Assembly: GCA_009760855.2 (NCBI GenBank)
Contig: WPIO01000056.1
Coordinates: forward strand, 315,001-367,500
Length of the DNA stretch: 52,500 bases
Direction: 5' to 3'
Source: Cristatella mucedo
Lineage: Eukaryota > Bryozoa > Phylactolaemata > Cristatellidae
Part shown: positions 11,701 to 22,900 of the stretch, piece by piece
Layout of the letters: each line of letters starts with the position of its first letter
Numbering within the stretch: the first letter of the stretch is position 1
Notes under the pieces: generated by a model
What the model was told of the DNA's origin: nothing
Databases searched by the model: none
Seen by the model: the letters and a program-made list of their open reading frames with translations, nothing else
Program-made: the position numbers and the translations under genes

Positions 11701-13441
11701 TGAAACTAACCACTTGATTCCCTTCGGTCATGGCGGACTGCTCCCGGGGCAGGACTGGGCACAGCGTTCGATCAGGTAGCAGCAGGCCAAAGCAGTAGAG
11801 AGCAAGTCTATATACACTCCCCGCACACAATCGAGGCTTGAGAGCAAAGGGCAGCAAAGATTTCCACAAAGCAGATGCATCGAAACAGGCCGACAAATTG
11901 CCCACCAAGCTACGATCGACATGTCTACCAGCTGTAAGGAGACTTGGGCAACTTTGAAAGCTTGAGAGGTTTTCTCTCTGCATCAGCTGTGTCTGCTGTG
12001 ACACTGCTTTTGCACGTGATGCTACTGCATGGCTGGAAGTCGTTGCTGATGCTCCTTTTGCCGCTGCCAAGCATTAATCAATGGCTGGATCTTGAGAGCC
12101 TACACACTTGAAGACCAGCCTTGCTAGCCGGCATCCGGGATTATCTGCCCCTTCTTCCCCGTCGTGTTTGATTGCTCAAGAGCCGACTGCAGCGCAAGGC
12201 AACGATCGATATGCACGTTGCATATCGATGCAAACGGTTGCACGTTGCAAACGACTTATGCAGTTGTCGTGAACGTTGCAACTGACATGCTACACCACTT
12301 CTCATCAACCTCCAGTGGCAGCCCCTATTCAGCAGCATATCTACTTTGAGGTTCTGCCACTCACTTACTAATCACTCTATTCTCTCGCTATGTTGGTATG
12401 CCTACCCATCTAAAATACTAACTGATCAGGTTTCTCATCTTACCAGTCATTCATGTGGCTCAAGCTGTGCCTTTAGCGAGCTCACTTAGGAGAGTGCGCC
12501 GTCAGTTCGTTAGCCCGCAAAGCATAGCACTCACTACCGACTGACATCCCTACATCCCTCGACTTGATGATATTTGAAAGGAAGCTATAAACCTAAATGC
12601 TGTTTCTTATAGCATTCCCCCCCCCCGATCATCCGTGTGAATCGTCCTTTGTGTGCTAATGCATGCAGACGTTGTCCATGCCACCACTTACCAATTGACG
12701 AGCTACCTTTCAATGTGCAGTGTCTAGATACAGAGATTTAACTCTCTTAAGGTGTTTAGCAAATGTGTTATTAGCATTATTATTATTATAGTTGTTATTG
12801 ACATTCAGTTGGTGCATGGCATGCTTTACTGTACCGTCAGTTTACCTTCCTCGTTTTATCTTCCGCCAGTCGTTGCTAGTTGCTGGCTGAGTGAGTGCTG
12901 GCCCGGGACCACATGCCTGCTTGTTAATGGCTGTGTGGCTTGAACGAAAAGTGCTTAGAGAGAAAGAGAGAGAGAGAGAGAGAGATAGAGAGAGAAATTC
13001 AGTTCAGTGAGGGCACTATACAAATATATTATTATTATACTGAGGCTGCCGTGCCGTAGCGTTGCACTGCTGGCAGCATGTCACCCCTAACCATGTCATA
13101 CATGTTGACATTGTGCATGCTACCACTAACCATACGATCATTCTTCCTGTACAGCATATGTAAAGTGCCCTAAAAGAGATTAAGCTATTTGAGGACGTCT
13201 TTACAAATATAATATATCGTTGTTGTTGTTATTATTATCATGGCTACGCACTTCTAGAACTTTCTCTCATTCCAGGGACGCTTCCGGTGCTATGAGCATG
13301 GCTGAGTTCATGGGCGTCAGCCGCTACGACGAGGTCGCCCGATTTGCCAAGCAGAAGCTAACGCTGCTGCAGAGCAGCGCTGTGAACTGCCGCGGACTGC
13401 ACGAGGTCATGCACTGGATCACTGCCTGCAGTGGTGGCTAG
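8095..13441 (+). CDS. ARL16: ADP-ribosylation factor-like protein 16 (ARL16)
   Basis: An ARF-like small GTPase of the divergent ARL16 branch. Exons are 8095-8155, 8340-8389 (or 8346-8389), 8470-8592, 9330-9445 and 13276-13441, and all splice phases agree. The product is about 171 residues, close to the 173-residue short human form. The P-loop GPVGVGKT is at residues 6-13 and VGTN (switch I) at 38-41. The switch II region is EMGGCMGPIW (58-67), the ARL16 form that lacks the usual DxxGQ. FMIDLS begins the fourth exon at residue 79, and the G4 position is HKVD (115-118), in place of NKxD. SSA at 150-152 fits G5. There is no N-terminal amphipathic helix or Gly2, as expected for ARL16. In vertebrates ARL16 is linked to ciliary traffic; its role here is inferred by homology. 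Intron 1 appears to be U12-type, and intron 4 is 3.8 kb and filled with LINE remnants. Confidence 0.93.
8156..8339 (+). other. candidate U12-type AT-AC intron in ARL16
   Basis: The first ARL16 exon can leave only through ATATCCTTAA at 8156, a near-exact U12 5' splice site. The downstream GTs give stops or poor sites. A branch-like TTCCTGAC lies at 8306-8313. The intron can end at AC 8338-8339 or at AG 8344-8345; both give phase 1 and an open frame into the next exon. A TA microsatellite sits between branch and acceptor. Confidence 0.65.
8650..8711. repeat. (TA)n microsatellite in ARL16 intron 3
   Basis: TA runs with two TG interruptions, downstream of the exon that ends at 8592. Confidence 0.95.
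8868..9205. mobile_element. LINE-A 3' ends in inverted orientation (ARL16 intron 3)
   Basis: At 8868-8960 a reversed LINE-A 3' end begins with a (TAA)n tail and 'TATATAGCGCCTTCAAAGAA'. At about 9040-9205 a forward 3' end reads 'AGAGATTGAATTCTCTGAGG' and finishes in (ATT)n. Both are 5'-truncated tail fragments. Confidence 0.75.
10040..10115 (+). repeat. tRNA-like fragment in ARL16 intron 4
   Basis: TAGTGGTCAAGTGGG resembles an A box, and GGTTGAGTCCTG about 50 bases later resembles a B box. No acceptor stem pairing is evident, so this is a SINE head or tRNA pseudogene. Confidence 0.4.
10116..12139. other. ARL16 intron 4, no gene seen
   Basis: Open frames up to 181 codons on the minus strand (11525-12070) have no recognisable domain, no good splice sites and an unremarkable composition. 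I treat them as chance ORFs inside the intron. Confidence 0.4.
12140..12790 (+). mobile_element. LINE-A degraded copy (ARL16 intron 4)
   Basis: The order of segments matches LINE-A at 32805-33667: the 'CACCACTTCTCATCAACCTC' region of the reverse-transcriptase C-terminus, then the 3' UTR, then AGAGATTTAACTCTCTTAAGG and an (ATT)n tail. It is heavily mutated. Confidence 0.65.
12958..12995. repeat. (GA)n microsatellite
   Basis: A GA dinucleotide run with one GATA interruption, next to another short LINE-A tail-like stretch. Confidence 0.9.
13060..13240 (+). mobile_element. LINE-A 3' fragment before ARL16 exon 5
   Basis: It contains 'CATATGTAAAGTGCCCTAAA' and 'AGAGATTAAGCTATTTGAGG', which are LINE-A 3' UTR segments, and ends in (GTT)/(ATT)n at about 13215-13240, only about 36 bases before the ARL16 last exon. 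Confidence 0.65.
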
Positions 13442-14032
13442 AGCGCCGCTGCCCGCTACCCTCTGCAGCTGTTCCGAAATCGAAGTGACACCTGCTTGCT
13501 TCAAGAAAGTTCAACCCGACCGAGAAGCAGCAGCACAGAGTGGCCAATGGCGATGCGACACTCTCCGGCGGCACTTTCTGTCGTGCGTCCCGACATCGTC
13601 CTTGACACGACGTCGACACCCTCACATCGTGCGGCGCCAGTTGTCAGGCGACCGAACGGCTCTCCGACGGGCCGGCGAATTCCGCTCCGGATGCCGAACA
13701 AGATTTTTCAATGGCAGGCACCGATTCCGAGATCGGCTTTTAGCTGACACGAGTCGCCCGAGCTCGAATTTATCAAGTATGTACAAGTACTGTCTGAGCA
13801 CGTAATTGCAAGCGTAATTCGAGGGGGCTCTGCTGTCAGTGTCTACTCCCTGCCACAGTCCGTTTTTTGGCATGATCAAGGGTAGGCTCTGGCAAGCTTG
13901 TTTGTGGTTCGCTGGCCCGACGTACGGCCGGCGAAGCCCCGGCTAGCTTTGCACATGCGATATCGTCAGCGCACACCCTGCCTGCCTAGACGAATGACTG
14001 CTTAGCTGACTGCTGGAGTTTGCAAAAATAAA
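13442..14032 (+). other. ARL16 3' UTR
   Basis: Sequence between the ARL16 stop codon and the polyadenylation signal at 14027. Overlapping ORFs here on both strands lack recognisable domains. Confidence 0.55.
14027..14032 (+). terminator. AATAAA polyadenylation signal, ARL16
   Basis: A canonical AATAAA, about 590 bases after the ARL16 stop and immediately before the repeat cluster starts. Confidence 0.6.
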
Positions 14033-14046
14033 TCACGGCCCAGATG

Positions 14047-14170
14047 TTAAGGTGCTCGCGTTTGATGGCCGACATCAAGATACATGCAATCGCTGTCCTA
14101 GGTCATGAGCTCCATCCTGCTGCATATGTGAAGCGCCTGGGTAGAGATTAAGTTCTCTTGTACATATAAA
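14047..14170 (+). mobile_element. SINE-B copy 2 (partial)
   Basis: It shares TTAAGGTGCTCG and 'TGTGAAGCGCCTGGGTAGAG' with the SINE-B copy at 21518-21660. The head is truncated. Confidence 0.6.
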
Positions 14171-14235
14171 CGAGCAGCTCACTGCCTGTAGACTCGTTTC
14201 ACTGGCTGAGTTTAAGCAACTTCGTCGCGGAAGAC

Positions 14236-14397
14236 AACGATATATATATATATAATTCATTTGTCTATCGCCCTAAGAGAACTTAATCACTATTCAGGCG
14301 CTTCACATATGCCTCGGGACTCGAGCCCACGGCTCAGCCAGACCTTGGTCTGGGCGAGCCCCTTAACCGCTGGACCAAACCAGCTCGGTGCTCCATC
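14236..14397 (-). mobile_element. SINE-B copy 3
   Basis: Reverse orientation: a TA tail at 14236-14255, then the body, then the tRNA-like head with GGTTTGGTCCAGCGGTTAAG on the minus strand. Together with the partial forward copy at 14047 it forms an inverted pair about 70 bases apart. Confidence 0.8.
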
Positions 14398-14477
14398 TTG
14401 CCGAAGTTCGCTATCTTGCCACGTGACGAAAGTGTACCGTCTTGCGGCGTGATGGACTCTCTCCCTTTAATTAGTAG

Positions 14478-14478
<1 letters not shown>

Positions 14479-14539
<61 letters not shown>

Positions 14540-14548
14540 CCGCTCATT

Positions 14549-14584
<36 letters not shown>

Positions 14585-14585
14585 C
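14479..14585. repeat. (CA)n and (TA)n microsatellites
   Basis: CA runs at about 14479-14537 and 14551-14572 are separated by a short unique piece and followed by TA repeats. Confidence 0.95.
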
Positions 14586-14711
14586 ATATTTTGCCTCCAA
14601 CTGCGAAGTCGGCTTAACTGAAGTTCGGGAAGTCGCACACCATTGGCTACAGAAAGAAACAAAGGACTCGAAGTTCGACCGGGAATTCGAGCTCAATTGA
14701 CATCATCTTAA

Positions 14712-14890
14712 AAAAATACCGGCTGATTTAACAGCCTCTTTTGTATAGCTTCAGAAGAGCCTTAAAGGCTATCACCAGCGCTCGAAGCGGCAATAAAGGA
14801 TCGCCCACTGCCGGATTTGAACCCATGACCTCGGGAGCGAGGTCGTGAAAAGCAATGGCCTTACCTAGTGCGAGCCATCGTCGCTCACCT
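14712..14890 (-). mobile_element. SINE-A copy 3
   Basis: Reverse copy of SINE-A. On the minus strand it shows the B box GGTTCAAATCC and the body 'CTATACAAAAGAGGCTGTTA'. It is close in sequence to the copies at 1680 and 24566. Confidence 0.85.
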
Positions 14891-15485
14891 TCGAGCCACG
14901 GCCTTGACGCTGGCGCTCCGAACGCACCGACTTCGTGAGCCTTCGTAAGCTTCGGTCCGGTCCGCTGTCTCTGTGCACTCAGTTACTCTGCACGTTGCAC
15001 CCGATACATTCGTACAAAATAGACCTAAAATAGTTTGCTACATTAGTAAAATGGCGGGACCTGTCTTGCACACGGGCATATGTAGCATGTTCCGCAAGCC
15101 ACGATCTGAATGCAAGCAAGATGCTTATGTGGTCTAGACCGACAGCCATCGCTGGTGGAAAACCCCCGCCGTTGCAGCCTTTTCGCTGCATCAAGAGCCT
15201 GAAAGGGTGGAATCGAGTGTTTCAGCACCCTTTGGGTGCAGAGAGAACTTTTCTAAAGAGAAACTAGTGCAAGAACTCTTGACCTTTCTGGGGATCCCGA
15301 TCCAATTAGCGATCTAAATAGTCCTATTTAGGACCTTTGAAGCACACAGAAGCCGTCGATTAGCTGATGCTTTGAACAGAAGAAAGAAAATGGCACACGT
15401 TCACAGGTCGCTGGTCGTTCATTTTTGGCTGGTATCAATTTTGCTTTTGCATTCTGAATGTCAGTAATAGCTGCATTTTGCATGA
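14891..15485. other. no recognisable feature
   Basis: No gene or repeat that I can support. Confidence 0.4.
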
Positions 15486-15737
15486 TTACCTTGACCTGCG
15501 TGCAAGGTCGTGGCCTAGCCCCCCAGAACGAACCCTAGCCGAAACAAAGTCGTCGAGCCAATCGTCGATGGCTTCCATGGATCGGGCCTCCTCCTGCAGG
15601 TGGCGCTCCAGATCAACTCGAGAGCAGAACGAGAGCAGACGCTCGAGCAGCAGAACGCTAGGTCGGTGCGGAGGCTGATCCCAACGACCAGTCTGTTTTA
15701 GGGTAACGATCGGAGGGGAGAATCGACTCGATTGCAT
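15486..15737 (-). CDS. weak candidate exon, unknown protein
   Basis: The minus-strand frame includes HLQEEARSMEAIDDWLDDF, an acidic, helix-prone and protein-like segment, after a CCTAG that could act as a 3' splice site near 15660. No clear donor or neighbouring exon was found, and another frame is also open in part of it. I do not recognise it. It may be a chance ORF. Confidence 0.15.
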   Translation of the reverse strand: MQSSRFSPPIVTLKQTGRWDQPPHRPSVLLLERLLSFCSRVDLERHLQEEARSMEAIDDWLDDFVSARVRSGGLGHDLARRSR

Positions 15738-16260
15738 CCAGAACCTGGCCTGCCGCTAGATTACTGACAGGATTGAGCCCAGCTCTTTCGACATAGATAG
15801 ACCGAAAAAAGTGCTTCGAGCCGAATACGCCACTCGGCGAGGAGCCAGCACAAGTCCATCAGCGGAGGGGGAATGGCAGCTGAAACTTGCTGCCTCTGTC
15901 AACGAGTTTGCCGGAGGGGGCAGAGTTCAGATGCGTCTGAAGCGACCTCTAGCGGCAGCGATTTCTGGAGCCTCTCGTCATGGAGCGAAAGTCGCACAGC
16001 GTCTTTCTTTTTTCGTGTGGATAACCGCCACGCGAAGTGAATTACCCCTGTGTGTCGCTAAAGTAACCGCCGCGAAGTAAAGTGCGGTTTCTTTTGTAAG
16101 ATTTGTTTCCTTTTTTGGTAACCCGCCTCGGATATCGACGACCCTTGCACCGCAAAGCCTACGGGTCGTGAAGTTGGCTTCGTTGCCAATAAAAAATTTG
16201 TAGACGATGGTCGGAGATAGATATTAGCCAAAGTTTCGGGCGAATTCCGAACTTAGCATT
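15738..16260. other. no recognisable feature
   Basis: No supported gene or repeat. Confidence 0.35.
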
Positions 16261-16990
16261 CGCGAGTCACCTGCGCGCGCGCGGTCGCAGGAAGAGACAG
16301 GAAGGACCGTCGGCTGAGGCTCGCCCGCCCTCGCGCTCGTAAGCTGTCGGTGCCGAGACCTGCCGCCGCTACTTGCCGCAGCAACATATTGAACGGCTCG
16401 AGGATTTCCCCTCGTTTTCCCTTACCGTGGCACGAGACAACACCGCTGGGTTGTCAGGACTTTCCGCGTGAGCACCCAGGGTGTCTAGACGTCGGCTAAA
16501 AGTTAGAGAGAAAGTGGCACGTGACGAAATGCCGAGATCCCTCACGCTCGTCAGCAGCTCGTCGGGCGACGAACAATGTCAGGCTGCAGAATTCAAAGGA
16601 GAGAGCTGCTGACGCGTAAATTTAAACAGCAAAAATGCCGAAAACTCGCAGCCTGCAAGTGACGAGTGGTGCCGGCGATCATAGTTCGCGGACTAGTGAG
16701 CAGCCGAGTCGGCTCATTGGAGGAGGAGGAGGAGGAGAGGCTCCTTCTTCGCTGGTGACGCCGCCAAGTGGAGGCCGCTGAGAGACCGCGTCTGCCGGCG
16801 GTCTTGACTTTTTTTTTTGTAGGACTCCGTCGTCGCGAAGGCGAAAACAAATTTTTTCTGCTTCCTCTTCAAAAGACAGAGCGGCGAAAAGCCGTCGCGC
16901 CACCGGCCGCGAGGCTGAAAGCTGAGAAGTCTTCGCGTCGAGCGCGAAACCCGCGCCGGCACGACGCCCTCTCCGTCGTGCCGGACAAGC
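16261..16990. other. GC-rich, CpG-rich stretch
   Basis: Rich in CG dinucleotides with purine runs such as (GGA)n near 16720. It looks like a CpG-island type region. A start codon at 16635 followed by a weak donor was considered as a PSME3 first exon and set aside in favour of 19925. Confidence 0.4.
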
Positions 16991-16991
16991 G

Positions 16992-18001
<1,010 letters not shown>

Positions 18002-19924
18002 TAGCCACCCCCCCCCCAGTTTCGAGCACGCGTATCGGTTGCAAAAGAGTGCCGAGCTGCAGCCATTAGTCTACTGCCGCAGTCTTCGGCCGGATACGGT
18101 ATCCGCCACTCGAATTAAAGCGCGGTTTTCAGGCAGGTGAGGCGCGGGTGTCGCGTAGGCGGTCGGCCGCGGATGTATGTGCGTGCATATGTAGATCCGC
18201 CGTTTTTTGAAGCAGTTTCGGGGCGGTTGAGCCGGAGACTGTTCGACGACGCCCGAGAGTCGTCTAGCAAGCCATGTGCAATGATGTATGTCAAAATTCT
18301 CTGTTAAACCAGGTCAGAGATCCATTAGAGTCACGTGCCGAACAGGTAATTTTAGCAGTCCAGAGATAGGTGCCGAAGAGGTGGAGCATAGGTTTATTTA
18401 AGCCGCCATTTTTTATCGCCATTTCTATATTCTGCCACGGTCATGTCCGGAAGTTTTCTTGGCTTCTCTCTTTGACTCAGGTTATCCTGTAGGTGGTCAG
18501 CTTGGCAACCAGAAGAATCTTCAGGATCCAGCGCCCAATTAACTTTTTTTTTCTCTCGTGAAAGAGTGGGTGACGGTCGGGCGCGACCGTGACGGATGTC
18601 GTGTGATAAAGCACGAAGACGAGAGGGTTTGAAGAGCGAAACAGCGGCGTTGCATGTTTTATGCTTATTAATAAAACACATTGATAGTATCATATCAATA
18701 TTCAAACATGATATCAAGCGCACATTTTCTTCGCGTTTGCTTCGACAGAATTGTAACTGAGTTCCAGGGGTCAGAGGCTAGTTCCCGCCAAACTCCGCCA
18801 TACTCCGGCCACGCTGCCGCTCGCCATGCCGCCGAGCTAGGGTAAGACGAGCGGCAGTCAGGTTAAACCTCTTTATAATGACGCCTGCGCCAACAACAAC
18901 AGGAGAACTAAACAAATCTACAGGGAGGGTCCTATACACAGTACACTATGGGGGCGCAAGACGACGCAGCAAGAACGAACAAAGGTGTTAGTTGGTCAGT
19001 CGGCTTCCGCAGTCCTGCCGTTGTACCGACTCCGTACCCAACAGTACGAGCGTACACCGTAAAAGATCCGGCTAGCTGAGTAACTGCTTGGCTAGTCCGA
19101 GTCGACGTCCACGACAGTCGAGAGCTTCCGCCGAAAGACGCCAACGCACGGGGAGGGGTCACGAACACGCTACACAGGGAACGCGGAATATACAAGTCTC
19201 AACTACGAGCGAGCTATCCAGCTCCACTCGGGCCTTGGGCACTCGTTGCCTTGCGTGCCTGGCCGCATCGCTGGAACACGCCTGCACCCATGCAGGTGCA
19301 TAACTAGGTGAGACCGGGCGCGTCAAACACCGCGACTTACTCGGCCAACTTCTCCTACCCAAGAGCCCCGACGACCTCTCGTCACCACACATCCAGCCAT
19401 GCCGTAAGGTCCGAGACTGGCCTAGCCGGTGACCCTGACCCTCATTATAGCCGTCAGGTCCCAGCCAACCGAACCCAGCCTGGGTACAGAATTTCCGCCG
19501 GCGCTCCGTGAGGCAATTTCGCAGGCATTTTAAGCGCGACGGATTCCTTCATTCTGACGCGGCACCGCCGCCAGTGGCCTGTTCCCACGCCCGCGCCGTC
19601 CAGCCTGCGGCTGAAAATTCACGACGTTCGTTACAAAAAAACAACCTTGCATTAACTCTCGGGACAGCCGTAGGTAGGTAGGTAGGGGCCACGCGTTTGC
19701 AGCCGACTGCGTCTCGTAGCTTAGATGGCTCAGCCCCGCCCCCCGAGGGTCTGGCCGCGGCCACTCACCGCGGCCGCCGAAAACCAGTCGCGCAGCGGAG
19801 CGAAGCAGGTTGAATGCGCGCGAAGAGGTCAGCGGCCTTCGAACCTTCTCCCTTATGTTTCCTTGAGTGAATGGGAGCGTCTGCATTTGAGTCTGCATCG
19901 AGACGGCTTCAGCGAACTTTCACA
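18002..19924. promoter_or_regulatory. upstream and promoter region of PSME3
   Basis: The last part (about 18780-19900) is GC-rich and would contain the PSME3 promoter by position. Short minus-strand ORFs (for example 18394-18723) have no recognisable domain. No core promoter motif is clear. Confidence 0.3.
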
Positions 19925-22900
19925 ATGGCACGTGAGCAAAGCTATGTAATCTTACGTCAGCGTTCGGTAAGACGGCACGCATCTGATATCGGTAGCAAAC
20001 ACGAAGCAAATGGGTCAAAGTTCGACCTTTTTAACTCATACTGTAGCAACAGCTTGCCTAGAGAACTCGACGAATCCGACATGATAAACCATGTACGCGA
20101 CCTAGCGATGGAAATGCAGCTTTATCGCGCACCCGTGAAATTAAGCAGCTTTAAGGACTCCGGTTGTCCATAGACGTTAACAGCCGAGACAAACAGCACA
20201 GAGAAAGGACTCCTTGCCTGTCTCGATACTCCTTAATTATATGTACTCGGTTTGCTAATGTACGGGTTTCCAACAACTAGACCAGTATTAAGTGTCGAAC
20301 AAATCTTATAAAATTGCTAGAGATAAAATTGATAATAAAATAGTTTTATTTGCAACTGGACTCAGGCAGTGTCGGTTCGTTTCGCAAGCGTTTGAAGGGG
20401 ACTAAGTCAGACTTGTGAGGAAGAGACGCAACTGAAATAGAAAGGTCGCCGAGATAAGTTTAAGAAATTATCAAATCAAGTAATCTTCGGTAATGTACAC
20501 ATCATTTCGTAAGTAGCTCACGTGCACGTCGCTTTCATGAGCGTTAATCGCCGCGGACAGTCGCGCAAGCTTCGCACCGGAAGTTCGCGCCGCATTGGCG
20601 TGTCGGCTTTCTGTGACGAAGGGAGGAAAATGTCGTTTCCGGTTGGCGGGCGGAACAAGCGTGCTGTCCGTACGTCCGGTGGGCCGGCTGTAACTGCGGA
20701 AGATCGCTGTAAACCTCAGAAGATAGCACCAGCACCCAATATGGCCATAGCCATGTATAAGGAGGCGGTACGGCGCATTATTTGTGCGGTTATTTTGTGG
20801 CACTGTTTTTTCGCCCGAGTGCCTGTTTTTGTCCAGCCCGAGGCGACGAGTTTGAGCGCCCGTCGCTCGAGTCGGCCACGGGTGCTCGGCATTTTGCTTC
20901 TGTCTCTCACTTTTTTTTGCTTTAACGGCCGATGGGCTGCTGTATTCTTGCGCCCATCTGGTGCCCCGTGATAATTTGTCAGTGGATAAATTGCGACGTT
21001 CGAGTTTTTTTGATCTCAATGCTCATTGTCCTGGAATGGATGTGGCCTCGCCCTTGTGCCGTCGCCGTTCTGCAGGGGTCATGGTAGGACGAGTATGCTA
21101 TGCGGAGTCTGGCTGAGCTCACTGTGAGTTGGCTGCTTCAGTGTTGCTTCATCAAGCCGGGACGGGGAATTGGTAAAAAAAAAGATGAGCGATGGTAGCC
21201 AAGCATGACATAGCAGGGCCTTTTGGACGGCGTTGACGCCTGTCCCAAAATCTTTGACTGACACCTCGCTCCCACTTTGAATGTACCTTTGTTTGGTGTT
21301 TCGTCTTATTGGTAACATTTGGTCGTTTTTAATTTGCAGGTTCAGGAATTTATTGACAGAAATAAAGAACAGGTTCGTGCAGTTCGCAGAGCTATCTACA
21401 TCTGTCCTTTCTTGGCGTGCCTTCTTGTTGCCGCTTGCATGCGCCTAGCTGGTGTGTCCTTAATGTTGGTCATTCATAGCATGCCATCCTACTTGCAAAA
21501 GTCGCTCGACAACACGCCGAGCTGGTTTGGTCCAGCGGTTAAGGTGCTCGCCCCGACCAAGGCCTTGCTGAGGTTGTGAGCTCAAGCCCCGAGGCATACG
21601 TGAAGCGCCTGAATAGAGATTTAAGTTCTTTTGGGGCGCTATACAAATGAAGTATATATGTATATATAACATATTTTTGGTGAACTTGCATGTAAGTCTT
21701 ATGGGCATGTAGACTCGCAATATCACTTGTAGCGGAAGCCAGGCCTTGGTAGGTATATGTGTATAGATACACTAATGGTATAGGATTGACGATGAACCCA
21801 TCATTGGAACTTCACTGCAACGGTTTAGGTTCTATATCAATGGGATATTTCCGAGCGTAGACACCCTTAGAGAACCATCTGTTTCTTGGCACTTTACATA
21901 TGTTGTAAAGTAGTCATGACCACCATATGGTTAGTGCTAACATGCACAGTGTCAGCTCGTATAAGTATATAAAAAACAAATCACAAGGACCCCAGGATTT
22001 GTTCTGAATCCTCTTCTTTAATAATTTATACTCTTTCTTGCCTGTGTAATCATCAAGCACAGTATATGCATCTATTTTTATGCAGATGAGATTGAGGTTC
22101 GTGTGCTTTGATTCTTCCCTGCATCCTTTTCATACCAATTCCCGTGCATCGCATGCATCGCTGCTGATACTCGCACTTGGATGGCTACAAATGTTTTAAA
22201 ATTTAGCTACAGAAAATGTCACATGATAGTTATGGGTAAAGCTAGTATCACTCAGAAGACATCCGAAAGCCTAACCTACAAAATTGGCCTGATGACCAGA
22301 TGACCATCTTGATGAAGCTTCTGCTCAGAAAGTCTCGTCAGCTCTGTGTGTGCTGTCCCAAAATGATCTTTCAGTAGGTTCAGTCTCGTGTGCAGATATT
22401 TGGACGAAGTTAGTTTAAACATATTGAAGCCAAGCTGATTCGTGCATTTATGACCTTTTATCCGGACTTCTGAAACTAACTACTTGCAAAATGTCCTTGC
22501 CTATTTAGTGAGATGCTTATAGTTGGTGCAACTGTGTAGCTAGGCTTGTCTGTCGTGAACATAGAAACTCATTAGTTACACCACTTCTTAACTGTCTGCA
22601 CCGGTTCCCATTAAGCAGCACATCGACCAGTTAACTCACTTTTAGGTATTTTATAATCCTCACGCTCTGGTCCTATTATCGAAATACTTCACAATCAGGC
22701 TTCCCATTGTGCCATTTACTATTTTAACTCGTTTTTGTCTTGCCAATATTGTGCCCTTAAGTCCTCTGAAGATCACGTCTTTAGTTAGTATGCTCCCACC
22801 ACCGAATGACGTCACGACAATCCGACATTTAAAAAAGGCTAAACCCATCTGTTTTCACCGTGTTCTGCTTGAGTTGAGTCTTTCTGTGCTCATGCATGCT

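Noticed and set aside
11525-12070. 181-codon minus-strand ORF in ARL16 intron 4
   Set aside because: No recognisable domain or splice signals; a chance ORF.
16635-16658. Start codon with eight codons and a GT as a PSME3 first exon
   Set aside because: The donor is weak and the candidate at 19925-19966 has a better Kozak context, a GTAAGA donor and the 14-codon length of vertebrate PSME3 exon 1.
20471-21019. 182-codon minus-strand ORF in PSME3 intron 1
   Set aside because: No domain, GC-rich context and nothing to support transcription.
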